Shown: positions 30,318-44,570, counted from the first letter of the stretch. The stretch is DNA of 64,000 nucleotides from Choristoneura fumiferana (GCF_025370935.1 NC_133473.1:10304531-10368530), one strand, 5' to 3'. Program-made: numbers and translations. The notes: generated from the letters alone by a model not told the origin.

Positions 30318-31184
30318 CACCTAATGCCATACATTTTAAACTAGTACCAATTAAATAAAAATTACACTGAGCTAATTTAGTAAGGTTACCTTAGACTCTT
30401 CGTATATACAAGTATATAGCAAAATACGTAAAACCCTATTTAATTATCCATATTTTTTATGGAAAATAGACTTGTGTTCGATCACATACCCACACGCCTG
30501 ATGGTGATCAAAAATAAGGCAGGGTATATCAATCCTTCCTTAGCTCACAAAACACAGATAGTTCAGAAGTCAATCTCCATACAAGTGCGCTCAAGCAACG
30601 CACACATAGACATTGCTCACGGACACGGTATCTCGGACCGGTTGAGACCAGTGCGAGCGCGAGTGCCATTCGCTTGAGACAGGCGTCTGTGAACTTTTTT
30701 GTGCAATAATGGAACAGCAAAAAAAGTTATTATAACTGTTAAGTGGACGGTTGATTAAATTAAATAATCGTGAATTTCGCCAATACGAGAGATCCCAATG
30801 CGCCAATAAGAGATATTTTCTGTGACAACTTTATGATATAATAATGACATTTAATTAAAATATATTAGTTATTAATTTAAATTTCCATTCTTCCCGTTTC
30901 ATTCTCAACAATAAATCAAACAACTAGATACGAGTGCGACTACCACGATAGTTTTTTCGTGCATAAGCCATAGTTGACAAAATAAAAGCGACCGCCGAGC
31001 GTAGGTATGAAAAGTGAAGTACATACAAGACATTAACTTCTGAACTAAGTATCTGTGTTTTGTGCTTACAGATAATGAAGAACTAGCGAAAACCCTTCGT
31101 GTGAACTTTAGTCACAATGTACCTATTCAAAGTGTCCTTTCACTATGGTTTAGGGTTGATGATAACATAAGAGCGAAGACGTGA

Positions 31185-31655
31185 GGCCGTATTGCCTAAC
31201 ACAGTGTTTTTCAAACTTTTTCAGGACGCGACCCCCTTACCTCCACTTACAGTTATTTGTATTAATCTTAGGTTAATAATATAAACATTAAATAATCATA
31301 CACAATAGCGATGCGACTGCGAATGCCACTGGACGGAACCGTCCAGGCCACGCCCCCAATGTAATGTGTACCTTATGCTTACGTAATTAGAGTCCAATTT
31401 TCCTCGGATCCGTCACGGGCCCGCCTTATGTAATTTGAGCCAAAAAACTTCCTAATTAGAATCCAACTTTTATCTTTGTTCTTGAATACCAAAGTTTAAG
31501 GGGCATCCGCCAGGAGGTCGCGACCCACAGTTTGAAAAACACTGTTCTAAAAAGCGGACGCTCGCGATCACATTCACCATCTCTTTCTATCCTCATCCTA
31601 AACTACGTGACAGTAGAAAACTATTGCGATTCCGAGTGCGTAAGACAATAAGGCT
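31185..31655. repeat. GGCCGTATTGTC-type repeat, copy B, split by a hAT-like insertion
   Basis: The left part GGCCGTATTGCCTAACA and the right part GATTCCGAGTGCG to AAGACAATAAGGCT belong to the family of 11616-11737 and 37737-37870. They are separated by the element at 31202-31544, so the host repeat is older than the insertion. Confidence 0.6.
31202..31544. mobile_element. hAT-like MITE nested in copy B
   Basis: It starts CAGTGTTTTTCAAACTTTTT and ends GTTTGAAAAACACTG. Subterminal GACGCGACCCCC and GGTCGCGACCC also pair. Flanks GCCTAACA and TTCTAAAA agree at 5 of 8 positions, consistent with a decayed 8-bp duplication of a host GTCTAACA site. Confidence 0.72.
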
Positions 31656-34282
31656 GATCTTCCTCTGGTCGAATATTTATTACAATAAATCAGTGATATT
31701 TGCAACAACCTAATAAAGGTATCATTACATTATTAAATCTACTAGCTAGCGGTAAATAATCACACTTTACCTGGAGTAAAATAAAGTCGTCAACAGGTGT
31801 GCTGTAACCTTGATAACAGTAAGTATATACTTATTTATATTCAAAATAACTACCTTAGATAACGATATCGAAAACTATACGCTATTATCGACTTGAAAGC
31901 GGAAACAATTAATTGTGACAGAATCAACAGTATCCCACATCTTTTTGATAAAGGTAGTATCCAAAAACTTGCTTGTATTTAATGATATGATTACCAGTTC
32001 AATGTAAATAAAATAGCATTGATTGAAGTTCATTATTGTACCAAAAAGTATAAAATATAACATGAAAGTCGTTTATGATTTTTATTTTTAACGAAAACGT
32101 CATAGCGTAGTGCAGTGAATAAATAAAATGTTTATGCTTTTTAAATGCATTAGCAACCCGAACCGCAAAATAAGAAACAATGTGATAAGTATTACTACAC
32201 GAGTTTTAAATGTGTACCTACAGTTTTCTGGGATAAAAATCGGTTAGTTACATGTGTAAAAGCGTAACAAACAAACATACTCATATTCGTATTTATAATA
32301 TAAGTTAGGATTAATTAAACATTTATGAATCTATTTATGTAAGTAAAAAAGTTGATACACAAAAAACACATTCTGTGCCACTTAAAAGTGTTCAGGCTGC
32401 GGTACACAAAAGGTAAGCATCTTACAATGTTACCTCTTTTACAATCATATCATGCACGACAATTATCCTTTTTTCCCCATTGTTATTAAACAAAAGTCCC
32501 GATTTGGTCTTCCCGGATATCGACAATCAGGCCCGTGAAAGCTGTCTGAAGCGACGCAAAAAAAGATGGCGGAACAAAGCCTCATTAGCGGATCACTGCC
32601 CGAATATATTCGTTACGTATGCTTTATTGGAAGTCACAATTAATTGATATAAATACAATACAATATAATGAGTCTTTAACACAATATAAGTAGTAAATAG
32701 TACAGAAAATAGAGGTACATGAGAACGTTTCAAGGTAAGCAATAGGCAAATAAAATAAAGACTAAATAAGATTAAAACATCACTTGACCTAGCTATTAAC
32801 TAAGCAAAGCACTTCATAAGCTCTAATGCACATTGATATAAATATATTGGTAGTACTATAAACATTATGGTTAATATCCATGATCCTGAATATAAACGAT
32901 TACCTATATTTAATATTAGGCTAATGAAATTTGGCTCAATCTAAAGAATCTGTTAATGATTATGCCTACTGATTAGTATTAACTGAATAAGAAACTAGAT
33001 AGCCTGTGAAATTAATTAGACGTAATCATCGGATCGTCTTTGTACGAGTAATCAATCACGTAGCAAAATATATGCGTTTGCTGTTTAATTTGGACGTGGA
33101 ATTGAGTCGCGTAGGCCGTAACAACAGTAAATAATTCATTTAAGCTAAGAACTACTTTACAGCTGGTATTGTCAGTGAATGTTCATATTATGTAGATGCG
33201 GGCTATCATTAACAAATTGCCGATGGTGCGGAATGTTTATGGTTTCGTATGCGCAAAATGCAGACACGGTGTTATTCTGAACAATTACGCTTTAGATGTG
33301 CGTCTAAGTTAAGATTCCTACGTTTAATATTAGAGTAGTCAGTTCATTGATTATGGACCTCTGCAAAGTGACGCCTGCGCCTGAATCAATCAAATAATTA
33401 GCTACAGAGAGAGACAAAGTAAACCAGATTTTGTTGCCAACATTTTAGGCGTCTGCAAAAGGGATAATGCTATACGGCTGCAATAAGCGTTATGGTTCCG
33501 CCCATGCGATACGCTCAACAAAATTGTATGCGACGAGCGCAAATGAATCTTAAATAATAAACTTAGCGACTGAATAAAACCTTTATATCCCGATTTGCTA
33601 CATAAATAGCTATATTTTTTAAAATTTATAGTATCAATTGTTTCGGAATAATTTGTAAAATAAACAATGTTTGAACGTTAAATACTTTGGAGCTCAAATC
33701 TATCGAGATACATTTTACTAATCGCGTTTTTCGATTTCTTCTTGGCTAGAATATGTGATAAAAATTAACCTATCACCATTTCATTCACATACTTCATCCA
33801 CTTTGCTCACAATATTGAAAAAAAAAATAGCATAAAATCGAATGCCTTAATTTAAACTACTACTCGTAATAAAGTGTTAACCGGTCGTCACTGCGTTCGG
33901 AATAGTGCGGCGCGCGATAAAGTTGTTCCGTCGTGATAGCCGCGAAGTGTGGATGCGTGTACGCGCGCCGATCCAATAACAATAAATTTGAAGCGCCGAT
34001 TGAAGCTCCGGGACACAAGGCGTTACTACAAAATCTAGAAGAATGAAAAAATTCTGTTAAGTATACAATACGTACAAAGAAAAAAAAAATACAAGTGTTT
34101 ATTTGCTTAATAATTCACAAGTTTACAGTCGGTATCTTGGAATTCTGTATGTGTTTTAATTTGCTTTTTAACACGATGGTCGTTGAAAACGTTGTAGATA
34201 GCTCATATAATTTGCTTATATTTTGCTGACTATTTAAGTATTAAATTCTGATGCACCTTAGGCTATTTTATTTTAATTCAAT

Positions 34283-34752
34283 ACCTATTTAGGGTTCCGT
34301 ACCTTAAAACGAAACCCTTGCCCGTCTGTCTGTCGAGACCCCTTTTTCTCAGTAACACGTAGAGGTATCAAACTGAAATTAATATCACATACGCAGGTTT
34401 GCTACCACATGGACCAGTAAAAAAAAATAAACTTAAACCAATGCAATCAAAATAAACAGTTATTAGAAAACGTGTTTTCACTCAAATTTCCGACACAGAA
34501 AAACCTACTAGGTACTTTCGGCTGTCTAGGAAACTTCAAAGTTTAGTATGCAGGTAGGTTAGTAGTAACAATAAGAAAAGTCTGAAAAATCTTAATTTTT
34601 TTATGTCTGTCTATTTCAGTAACTATCTAAAATAACACCACCCCGTACATTTTGCTAAGAAGATCTCTGCTAACAACAGATATACATAAATACTTACAAA
34701 TTTGTTCGAAACCTTCAATGGCCTAGTCCAACTCGAACTTGGTCGATTTTTT
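34283..34752 (-). repeat. CGGCCAAGTGCGAGT interspersed repeat, long antisense copy
   Basis: It starts TTTAGGGTTCCGTACC and ends CTCGAACTTGGTCGATTTTT, the inverse of the 40898-41065 type. The internal CCCGTCTGTCTGTCGAGACC is also typical. It is about 470 bp with no coding frame. Confidence 0.5.
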
Positions 34753-36235
34753 TATTATTATGCTATCTGACTAAGCTCTCTTTAAGTGCGACTGTTAAAA
34801 ACTCCATTAGCTAGTAGGTATATAAAGACTACCTATCTTAATTCTATCTGAAAACCCTTATTTCTATTTTTTACAACGATCTCTTTATGCTAGAGCTAGA
34901 TGTTATTTGGTACTTAAAGACGGCAACTTTCAAACATATAAAACTTTACTCTCATCAACCAGATCAAATCAGTTCAAATTGAATGTATTATAAATTGAAC
35001 AATAATTTTTATTTAGACTTAAAAAAAAACCAGTTTAAAAGTCGTAAGACAAAGAAAAATATAGTTTTATTACAATGTATTTTATTCAAAATATACTACA
35101 GTTTGTTTTTACGCTGAGTGGGTGTCTGTGCTCCTGTCACAGTCCGAAGGTATAGATTACGCGCTCACGAGTGCGCAGGCGCAGCCGGTATCGCACCGTA
35201 TAAGAGGTACTTACGCCGGTATTTTACCTTGTCGCTAATCAACGAATACTGTTCTTTTATTTTCGATAACAATTTTACTGGTGACATGATAATTGTGTAC
35301 TCAAAAGCCGTCTTTGATGAGAGTTTTTGATAAAAAAATACACTCTCGCCTTTTTACCCCATTTCAAAAAAAGGAGGAGGTTATCAATTCGGTTGTATTT
35401 GTTTTATTACTCGACTACGGTAAAGCCAAAGGAAGAGTAATGATTTTAGCAGTCTATGTATGTTTTTATCATTATTATTTTAATGTTTGTTACCTCAGAA
35501 TTTCGTCATTTGTGAACCGATTTCATTTTTTTTCTTTCGTATAGGAGTATACCTTCAATTAGGTCCCATAAGCACCAAATCAGGATCTCATCTCATCCTA
35601 AGGAAATCGAGGGAACTTTATCTCTGGACTGGGAATCTCTCACCTATGGTACCTAATTTGGATAATCATGTTAGCCGAAAGACGTCCACTGCTGGGACAT
35701 AGGCCGCCCCAAAGGCTGTCCACTCAGACCGGTCTTGTGCTTTCCGCATCCAACGCGATACCGCGATCTTAACCAGGTCGTCGCTCCATCTTGTTGGAGG
35801 CCTACCGTCAGCTCGTCTCCCGGTCCACGGACGCCATTCGAGAACCTTCTAACCCCATCGGCCATCAGTCCTGCGAGCAATGTGCCCCGCCCACTGCCAC
35901 TTGGATATATTTAGTAGTAACTTGTGAATTTACTTTTGAAAATCATCATTTGGTGAAGTGGAACTGATGATGAAGATCACAGTTGATCATGGAGTTACTA
36001 CGAGTAATCAATAACAAGTATTTCACTGGTTGAATTTCAATTACTTTAACACAGTTGCTAAGCAACTTATGCTCATCGTAATGCATATGGTGAAATGGAA
36101 CGTGTGGTGAAGCACCAGGACTCCTCAATAAGTCTCTGCATCAGGAAAAACAATCTTTCATAAAAGGTGACCAGCAGTTCACATTAAACTATAGTATCTT
36201 AGATTATTTACACAAAAAAGCGTGAAAAAAAAATA
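34753..36235. other. Intergenic region with an RTE-like remnant and a LINE tail
   Basis: No gene seen. 35340-35655 carries phrases such as AAGGAGGAGGTTATCAATTC and GTGAACCGATTTCATTTT, typical of decayed non-LTR 3' regions. 35662-35905 is a LINE tail, listed separately. Confidence 0.4.
35662..35905 (-). pseudogene. LINE ORF C-terminus, antisense, frameshifted
   Basis: On the - strand the end encodes a peptide ending QQWTSFG with a stop. Upstream, in shifted frames, are parts matching the GHIARR...RPPTRW...VKIA pattern seen better at 48564-48860. This is the end of a reverse-transcriptase-bearing non-LTR element. It is broken by indels. Confidence 0.65.
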
Positions 36236-36460
36236 TACAAAAAATTGAACCGACTACAAAAAACCATGAAGATAATTTTCTAACAGTCTGAAGTCGGTGC
36301 CTCAGCACGAGCCAGCAGGAGTGATTGAAGCCCAATATAATAATATAGTTATCGTATGTTTAGGTAGACGACTATAGGTCCACTCCTGCTAGCCCTTGCC
36401 GACTTCAGACTGGTGGAAAAATATTTTCAAGGTTATTTGTAGTCGGTTCAACTTTTTGTT
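36236..36460. mobile_element. Fold-back MITE with TTGAACCGACTACAAA ends
   Basis: TTGAACCGACTACAAA at 36245 is matched by TTTGTAGTCGGTTCAA ending at 36451, extended by A/T runs. Inside, TGAAGTCGGTGCCTCAG...AGCAGGAGTG pairs with CACTCCTGCT...GCCGACTTCAG. The whole unit folds into one long stem. The GTCGGTGCCTCAGCA word also occurs at about 12808. Confidence 0.75.
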
Positions 36461-37736
36461 ATATTTTTTTTATTAGAACACTGTCGAGTGCAAAAGCTAC
36501 CACCACCTAATGGAAATAAAGCTAGACGTATTTTTTAGCTTCTACCTACAATGTAATGTCATTCAGTAAGTACTTGTTTTTGCAGTTTTAGTCCCAAGTG
36601 TAAATCAAGTTTTAGTTTTAGTTAAAACTCTTCCTTATGGGTAGGTACATAAATAAATACCTACGCAATTGATGCTATGACAGAAGGTAGTACTAGTACG
36701 ATTGAAAATAGACTTGTTGTAAACAAAGATTATAAATAAATAAATGTTAATGTTTTTACTGCATCGAAATTGATGAACAACGTTTATAATCCTATAATTT
36801 TCTGAATGCTGAAATACGCCGTAATCGGATACGCCTCGAGACTATAACAATTATCTTGCCGGGGTCCAATACTAAAAGACACAGAATTAAATTCCCGAAC
36901 TGCATTAATTTCACGTAATAAATTAAGCAAAAACAACCTTAAGCTACCCCGCTAAATGTTTTCACACATTTCTTAACAAAACACTAAAGGATATGACATC
37001 ATTCGCACATAAACTTCGCAAATTATTTACATGTAAATTGGCTGAGCAATCATAACATAAATTCTTTAATATAATCTCACTAACCTTACAACGGAGGCCA
37101 GTAAAATAATCTGCGGGGAATAAAAAATGTAGCGATATTGGTTCCCACTGACATTCAAACTTACGCTTTCCATTTACAAGTGCTATGGCTTGCTGAACTG
37201 GACCCTTACTGATCATAAAAAAGCCTTATAAAGGTGTCTATACGGTAGTAGCTTTGTCTATTAAAATTATAACCGACATTTCAGTTTAAACAAATTTAAC
37301 TGCTCGTTTAAATGAACTTTCAATGTAAATAAGGACTCCCTTATATTATAGAAAAAAATCGCCTGTGATCAAAATGCACAAAACGCCAAAAATATGAACA
37401 CATATTAGAACAAAATATTAGCGTAATCGGATTGTGACTAAACAAAATTAGACAGATTACTTCGTTTTTCACCTGTCGCGGGTAGAACACTTAAGGCGTA
37501 TCTAGTCGTATTATAATAAATTTATCATAGTTTTTTTCTAGCTTCGGAACAAAACGATACAGCTACATGCAAAACTTAACCAATTGCAAAATCTACAATA
37601 GATACGCAAATTGTTCACAACGTATACTGTAAAACACACGGAACGTACAGTACAATAAGCCAAAAGTACTTTCGCATTTTCCGATTTATACATTTTGCGA
37701 ATGTACCTGTTTACGTAACGTTAGGTTGACACTTCT
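36461..37736. other. Intergenic stretch, nothing recognised
   Basis: AT-rich, low-complexity sequence with only short chance frames and no inverted-repeat ends that I could pair. Confidence 0.4.
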
Positions 37737-37870
37737 GAGGCCTAATTCTCTAACGCACTCGTAAATCACAATCGTTTTCACCACTTCTTTATGTCACGCG
37801 GTATAAGATATGGGTTGAAAGAGACGGTGATGCGATCGCGGATGTCACCGCGATAGATAATACGGCCTCA
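37737..37870. repeat. GGCCGTATTGTC-type fold-back repeat, copy C
   Basis: It runs from TGAGGCCTAATTCTCTAACG to GATAATACGGCCTCA, with CACTCGTAAATCACAATCG and the inverse-type GTGATGCGATCGCGG inside. It is inverted relative to copies A and B and the most complete copy. Confidence 0.6.
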
Positions 37871-37885
37871 GCAGGGCCACGGCCA

Positions 37886-38400
37886 TAATAATACTAGCCG
37901 TTTCCCGGGACTCCGTCCGCGTAGAATTCGGTTATCGCTATCCCGCGGGAAGTATGTAATTTTCCGGGATAAAACTATCCTGTCCTTTCCCGGGAATCAA
38001 ACTATCTGTACCTATACCGAATTTCATCTAAATTGCTTCAGCGGTTTTAAATAAATAAATATCACGGGACAATTCACACCAATCGACCTAGTCCCAAAGT
38101 AAGCTTAGCAAAGCTTGTGTTATGGGTACTAAGCAACGGATAAATGTAATTATATAGATAGATACATACTTAAATACATAGTAAACACCCAAGACCCGAG
38201 AACAAACATTCGTATTTTTCATACAAATATCTGCTCCGACACGGGAATCGAACCCGGGACCTCAAGCTTCGTAGTCAGGTTCTCTAACCACTAGGTCATC
38301 TGGTCTGGTCGTCTGGTTTTGACGTGATAAAGTAACAAACATACTAACAAACAAACAGACTTACAAACTTTCGCATTTATAATATTAGTGGGATAAGCGT
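37886..38400 (-). mobile_element. RTE-like 3' region interrupted by a SINE
   Basis: The first part includes CCCGGGACTCCGTCCGCG, CCGGGATAAAACTATCCTG and CCGAATTTCATCTAAATTGC, then TTCAGCGGTTTT. After the SINE the sequence resumes with GGTTTTGACGTGATAAAG and ends TTTCGCATTTATAATATTAG. These phrases are characteristic of the 3' parts of lepidopteran RTE-type elements. Confidence 0.6.
38048..38312 (-). mobile_element. tRNA-derived SINE nested in the RTE-like fragment
   Basis: Same family as 24897-25162. On the - strand it starts with GACGACCAGACCAG, carries a B box in GGGTTCGATTCCCGTG, and ends CCCGTGATATTTATTTA. GGTTTT flanks it on both sides, the likely short target duplication, and the host RTE text continues across it. 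Confidence 0.78.
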
Positions 38401-38597
38401 CGACGGAATGGTATGATTACGAACTTCGATTTTAGAATTTCGTAGTAGCCCTGCTGCTCCGTGTTAGGTACCATATAAGTACAAACATATAAGAAAGGGA
38501 TTTTGTTCATCAATAGCGCGTGTATTAGTACCTTTAATGTCACATTATAATGTCTTTTAAAGTTTCATTCCATAAAATTGTAACATCCAAAATAAAA

Positions 38598-38772
38598 CCA
38601 GAAAAAGAGACCAGTGCTGGGACTCGAGCCCCATTCCGTGCCGTTCTGAGATATGGGTGTATAGGAGAAATTCGTGTCTGTACTCCTGTCCAGTGCTAGT
38701 GTAGGGGTATGGCACGCGGCACGGAATGCTGAGGACCTGGGTTCGATTCCCAGTGCTGGTCTCTTTTTCTGG
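38598..38772. repeat. Inverted pair of tRNA-like units
   Basis: The left arm starts CCAGAAAAAGAGACCAGTGC and the right arm ends GCTGGTCTCTTTTTCTGG. The right arm has an A-box-like TAGTGTAGGGG and a B box GGTTCGATTCC; the left arm has an inverted, altered B box (ACTCGAGCCCC). The arms are about 80 bp each with a short spacer. It is read as two SINE heads in head-to-head orientation, or a fold-back element derived from one. Confidence 0.6.
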
Positions 38773-40897
<2,125 letters not shown>

Positions 40898-41065
40898 AAA
40901 AAAACCGGCCAAGTGCGAGTCGGACTCGCGCACGAAGTGTTTCGTACCATTATCTATACAATATTAGGCATTAGCAAAAAACGGCAACAGAATCATGTTT
41001 GTTTCCTGCCAAAGTCTTAGAAATAGGGTCCCGTTTTTACCCTTTAGGTAAGGAACCCTAAAAAA
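40898..41065 (+). repeat. CGGCCAAGTGCGAGT interspersed repeat
   Basis: It starts AAACCGGCCAAGTGCGAGTC and ends AAGGAACCCTAAAAA. This is one of the commonest interspersed sequences in lepidopteran genomes from general knowledge. Relatives are at 15889-15985, 34283-34752 and 14390-14512. Confidence 0.65.
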
Positions 41066-42748
41066 TTGCTTATGAAGGAAAATATTCTGAACAACAATAC
41101 CAATTTTGAATTCAAGTAGATAGTATGTTTTTAGTAATGAAATTATTAATAAAAAAAATATGGTAACCCTGTCATGAGTTGCGTCGGTGATCCCAAAAAA
41201 ATTAAAACAAAAAAGTTACGATGGAAAAAAATATGTATTAATGTGATTATTATGAACACAAATAAAAAAATTATCATGTCGATTACATTATTAGTGGTAT
41301 GTGTAATATTTAGAAAACCAGTCAATATAGATTGGCATAAACTATTTTAATGATAATTCATGCGTAGGAACGATATCTTTTTTTTGTATTTTATCCGTAA
41401 ATCATAGTTTTTCACTTAACAATGTAAGGTTTACGAGGGACCAATATTACCACTTTTACGTTTTAAGGATAATTTTACACCCTGTATTACATATATCAAT
41501 AAACTACATCCGATTCTAAAGCATTGCGCTCATACATCACACAGTGCGTTAACGCTGGCATGAACCGCGATTACTATTAGGTATTTCATTAAGCCGATCT
41601 AATTAAGTGCAGCAGCCAATTCGCGCATGCGCACCGATATGCCTGGAGACATCATTACTCTTGTTACCATCGCAAACGTAGACTTGGTAATAATAAAGGG
41701 TAAAGTTAAAACCAATTTTAAAACATTATTATTTCGTTTTTTCTGCACATTTTTCGATTGTATTTTTTATGATTGTTAAGTACCTGCTTCTGAACTTCGC
41801 CATTTTTGTACCGATTTGGACAATTGTTTCTTTGTTTAGGAGAGTATATTCCCGTTTGACCCCATTTTAATCTAATAAAAAAAACAAGGTTAGACAAAAA
41901 TGTTTTCGTACGAGTATGTTTGCCCAGATGCCCAGAGGATATATCTGGCTACTCTCCCTTACAGGTCGCGTTTCTCGACCGATTCTCGTGAAATTTTGTG
42001 AGCAGTTTCAATAATTAAGTATGGTGGAGCCATGAGGATTGTAAACGTAAGACTCGTGAGGTCTACAGCTCCGAGAGTTCTTATAAAGGTGTATTAATTA
42101 GAGCGAATCCGTGTAAGCAAATAAACATAGACAATCGATGAACATAGAGATAGAAAACTTTTTGACAGACGGACAACAAAGTGATCCTATAAGGATTAAG
42201 TTTTTTCCTTTTGAGGTGTGGAACTCTAAAAACATGTTTGATAAGAGCAGGGGATAAGACAATTACATACCCATACTACGATGACCTTTCAACGCGAGTT
42301 CAACTCGAATTTGACCAATTTTATTTTACATTTACTTGAAATACTTTCAATTAAAATGACATCTATCACACTCAACAATCACTTAACTAAATGTAGTAGG
42401 GTTAAATAAGTTAATTTACTCAACAAGCACCAATTCTGGTTTTATGTAAGTCTATCTGAAGTCGCAAATTTATTACAGGACATCTCCATCTCAAAGCACT
42501 ATATGCTAATACGAAGAGAGCAATCAAGTTTATTAAACCGATGGCCTCAGGTGAGCCGTTTCGTTTAGAGTACTGGAGCATAATATAGTCCACGATCAAC
42601 TAGCACTAGCTCATAATTCAATGGAACTAGAGAGTAACTTTATTGGGGTATTTATTTGAAATGGTTTAAGTGTTATGGAAGTAGATCTAAAATGAGATTT
42701 CATAAACCCATGTACGACACAGTTGCGGGAAAGGCTGGTCAGAATAAT
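41066..42748. other. Intergenic stretch with decayed non-LTR 3' sequences
   Basis: 41760-41885 and 41935-42240 carry phrases such as TTGTACCGATTTGGAC, TTTCTCGACCGATTCTCG and GACAGACGGACAACAAAGTG, then AAGGATTAAGTTTTTTCC, typical of element 3' ends. No gene seen in the remainder. Confidence 0.45.
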
Positions 42749-43848
42749 GGGAACGTATTATAATGTATAAATTTAAAATACATAATATATCGGTTGAAAT
42801 ACGTACAGTTGAAATACCGAAAATTATAAAATATAATGCATCAAAATATTTAATTAGTTATTTGACATAAGTTCTAAACGCATAAGTTTGAAATGCATAG
42901 TGGTCAAAATAATAAGTTTAGTTACAATGCATAATGGTTCCTAGCCATATGGCATACTTATGTTGATAATGTATACGTTCAAAATGCATAAAATTATAAA
43001 AAAATAAATAGTTAATTGAAACATCAATCAACATCTATACAGTAAGTTTTCTGTAATGGTTGAAATACATAATCGACACTGAAATTTCACATAGATTGCA
43101 TTTAGAATACAATTCTGGCACTCGCCGGCTGCTGCTGCGGCACGCTCACTTCGATCGCTCGGATCGTGCTTGTTTTGGTCATAGTTGAACCTAACACGCT
43201 CCTCCTCGCTTCGCTCGTCGTCGCACCTAAAGTTTCTATTTAATTAATGATCAAAATTTAGTTTAAAATGCAAGGTACTTAAAAGGTAATTTAAACTAAA
43301 ATTCAGGGCCGTATTGTCCAACGTGCGGCCGCTTGCTATCGCATTGACTAGGTGTTCTTTCTGTCTGTGGTATAAAATGGTGAAAGCGATGGCAAGCGCC
43401 CGCTTGTTAGACAATACGGGCTCCAATCAGTCAGTATCATATAGGTTAGGTTAGGCTAGAGTTTTTTCCAGGCGCGAAGCGCCTTAACTACGCTGAAAAG
43501 GCGTCATCGAAGCCGTCGACATTGTTTTATAGTCCAAAATTTTTCCAAATTTAACATTCAAATACAATGTAAATAGACTGGAGGTGATGATGAACATGGG
43601 CATTTTATCGTATGTATTTTGACCATTATTTCTTTCAACTATTATATATTCTAGTTGTATACATTCTGAACATATACATTGTGAACTTAGTCAATTTAAT
43701 TGTATGTATGTATTTCGACCAATATGAAAAACGTGCTTTATGAATTTTGATTATTATTTATTTTAACCATTATATTTATAATTTTCGGTATTTCAACTGT
43801 ATGTATTTGAACCGATATGTATTTTAAAATACATTATAATACGTACCC
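42749..43848. mobile_element. 1.1-kb fold-back element with long repetitive arms
   Basis: The left arm starts GGGAACGTATTATAATGTAT and the right arm ends ATACATTATAATACGTACCC. Inverted similarity continues for at least 85 bp (CGGTTGAAATACGTACAG against CTGTATGTATTTGAACCG), then more loosely for about 280 bp. Each arm is built of degenerate units like GTTGAAATACATA and TCAAAATGCATAA. The centre is GC-rich (43124-43228, 43460-43525). Flanks GAATAAT and GAATAAG may be a duplication. No transposase is encoded; the class is unknown. A smaller repeat lies inside (43307-43421). Confidence 0.75.
43307..43421. repeat. GGCCGTATTGTC-type fold-back repeat, copy D, nested
   Basis: GGCCGTATTGTCCAACGTGC at the left and GCTTGTTAGACAATACGGGC at the right form inverted ends about 115 bp apart. 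The interior includes GTGGTATAAAATGGTGAAAG. It sits inside the 1.1-kb fold-back element, so it is the younger insertion. Confidence 0.65.
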
Positions 43849-44149
43849 GAATAAGGATAGCTTACAGCTCTAAATAATAACCAGGAACTAAATATAGTTA
43901 CCGTTTACTCCGCAACTTCAGGATAGCTACGCCACCATCCCTCCGCAACACCTCCGGTTCTGCATGAAGACCCGCAGCGACACGTGTTTCAAGTACTTAA
44001 GTATCTAAAAAGAACTTTTTAATTGCAATACATAAGTCGATTTGCGCATTATTCAAATCGACTTATGTATAAATTAAATATATTATTACGAATCGGAGCT
44101 TGTTGAACTCGTTCTAAGATTCCCGCCATCGTAATCAGAAAGTGAAGTA
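43849..44149. other. Short intergenic stretch, nothing recognised
   Basis: Contains an inverted ATAAGTCGATTTGCG / CAAATCGACTTATGTAT pair at about 44031-44070, a small hairpin. No gene. Confidence 0.35.
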
Positions 44150-44320
44150 ATAAAATGGTGAAGGAACACGTCGTGAGGACATCTCTACACACCTGTGAAG
44201 CAATTCAATGGTGTGTGTCAAGTTCCCGAACCGTAATGAGCTAGCATGGACATTGCAAGCCCAAGCCCTCTCATTCTGAAAGGAAGCCTGTGCCCAGCAG
44301 CTAAATAAGCTGAGATTATA
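44150..44320 (+). repeat. SINE body fragment
   Basis: GAAGGAACACGTCGTGAGGA, CAATTCAATGGTGTGTGTCA and GGAAGCCTGTGCCCAGCAG match the body of the SINE at 17213-17518; the tRNA head is missing. Confidence 0.65.
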
Positions 44321-44570
44321 AATCAAAATATCCACCAGAGAAAACTCGTAGGTAACGAGCAAAATTAACTGCTAGTTTTGCTTACTAGGTAGTTTTCTAA
44401 TTGACCTAACATTCTTCGTGTTTTTGCTGTCAACTGTATTAGATATCAAGTTCATAAGCGCTAAAAAACACCAGTAGACTACCAAAATTATGTCTTGCTC
44501 GTGCCCATTACTCAGTCAGTTAAAAATAGCTTAAAAAGGTATAAATTTTTACAAAATATCATCATCACCA

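Larger units (their letters stand above)
29761..34282. other. Intergenic region between the two genes, part 1
   Basis: AT-rich with no gene seen. Listed elements are at 30178-30317 and 31185-31655. Two GC-richer unique patches at about 33350-33550 and 33885-34030 (GTGCGGCGCGCGATAAAG) could be regulatory. The rest shows nothing recognisable. Confidence 0.45.

Noticed and set aside
35118..35702. Overlapping + strand frames of 70-83 codons
   Set aside because: They run through decayed non-LTR 3' sequence and show no consistent protein features.
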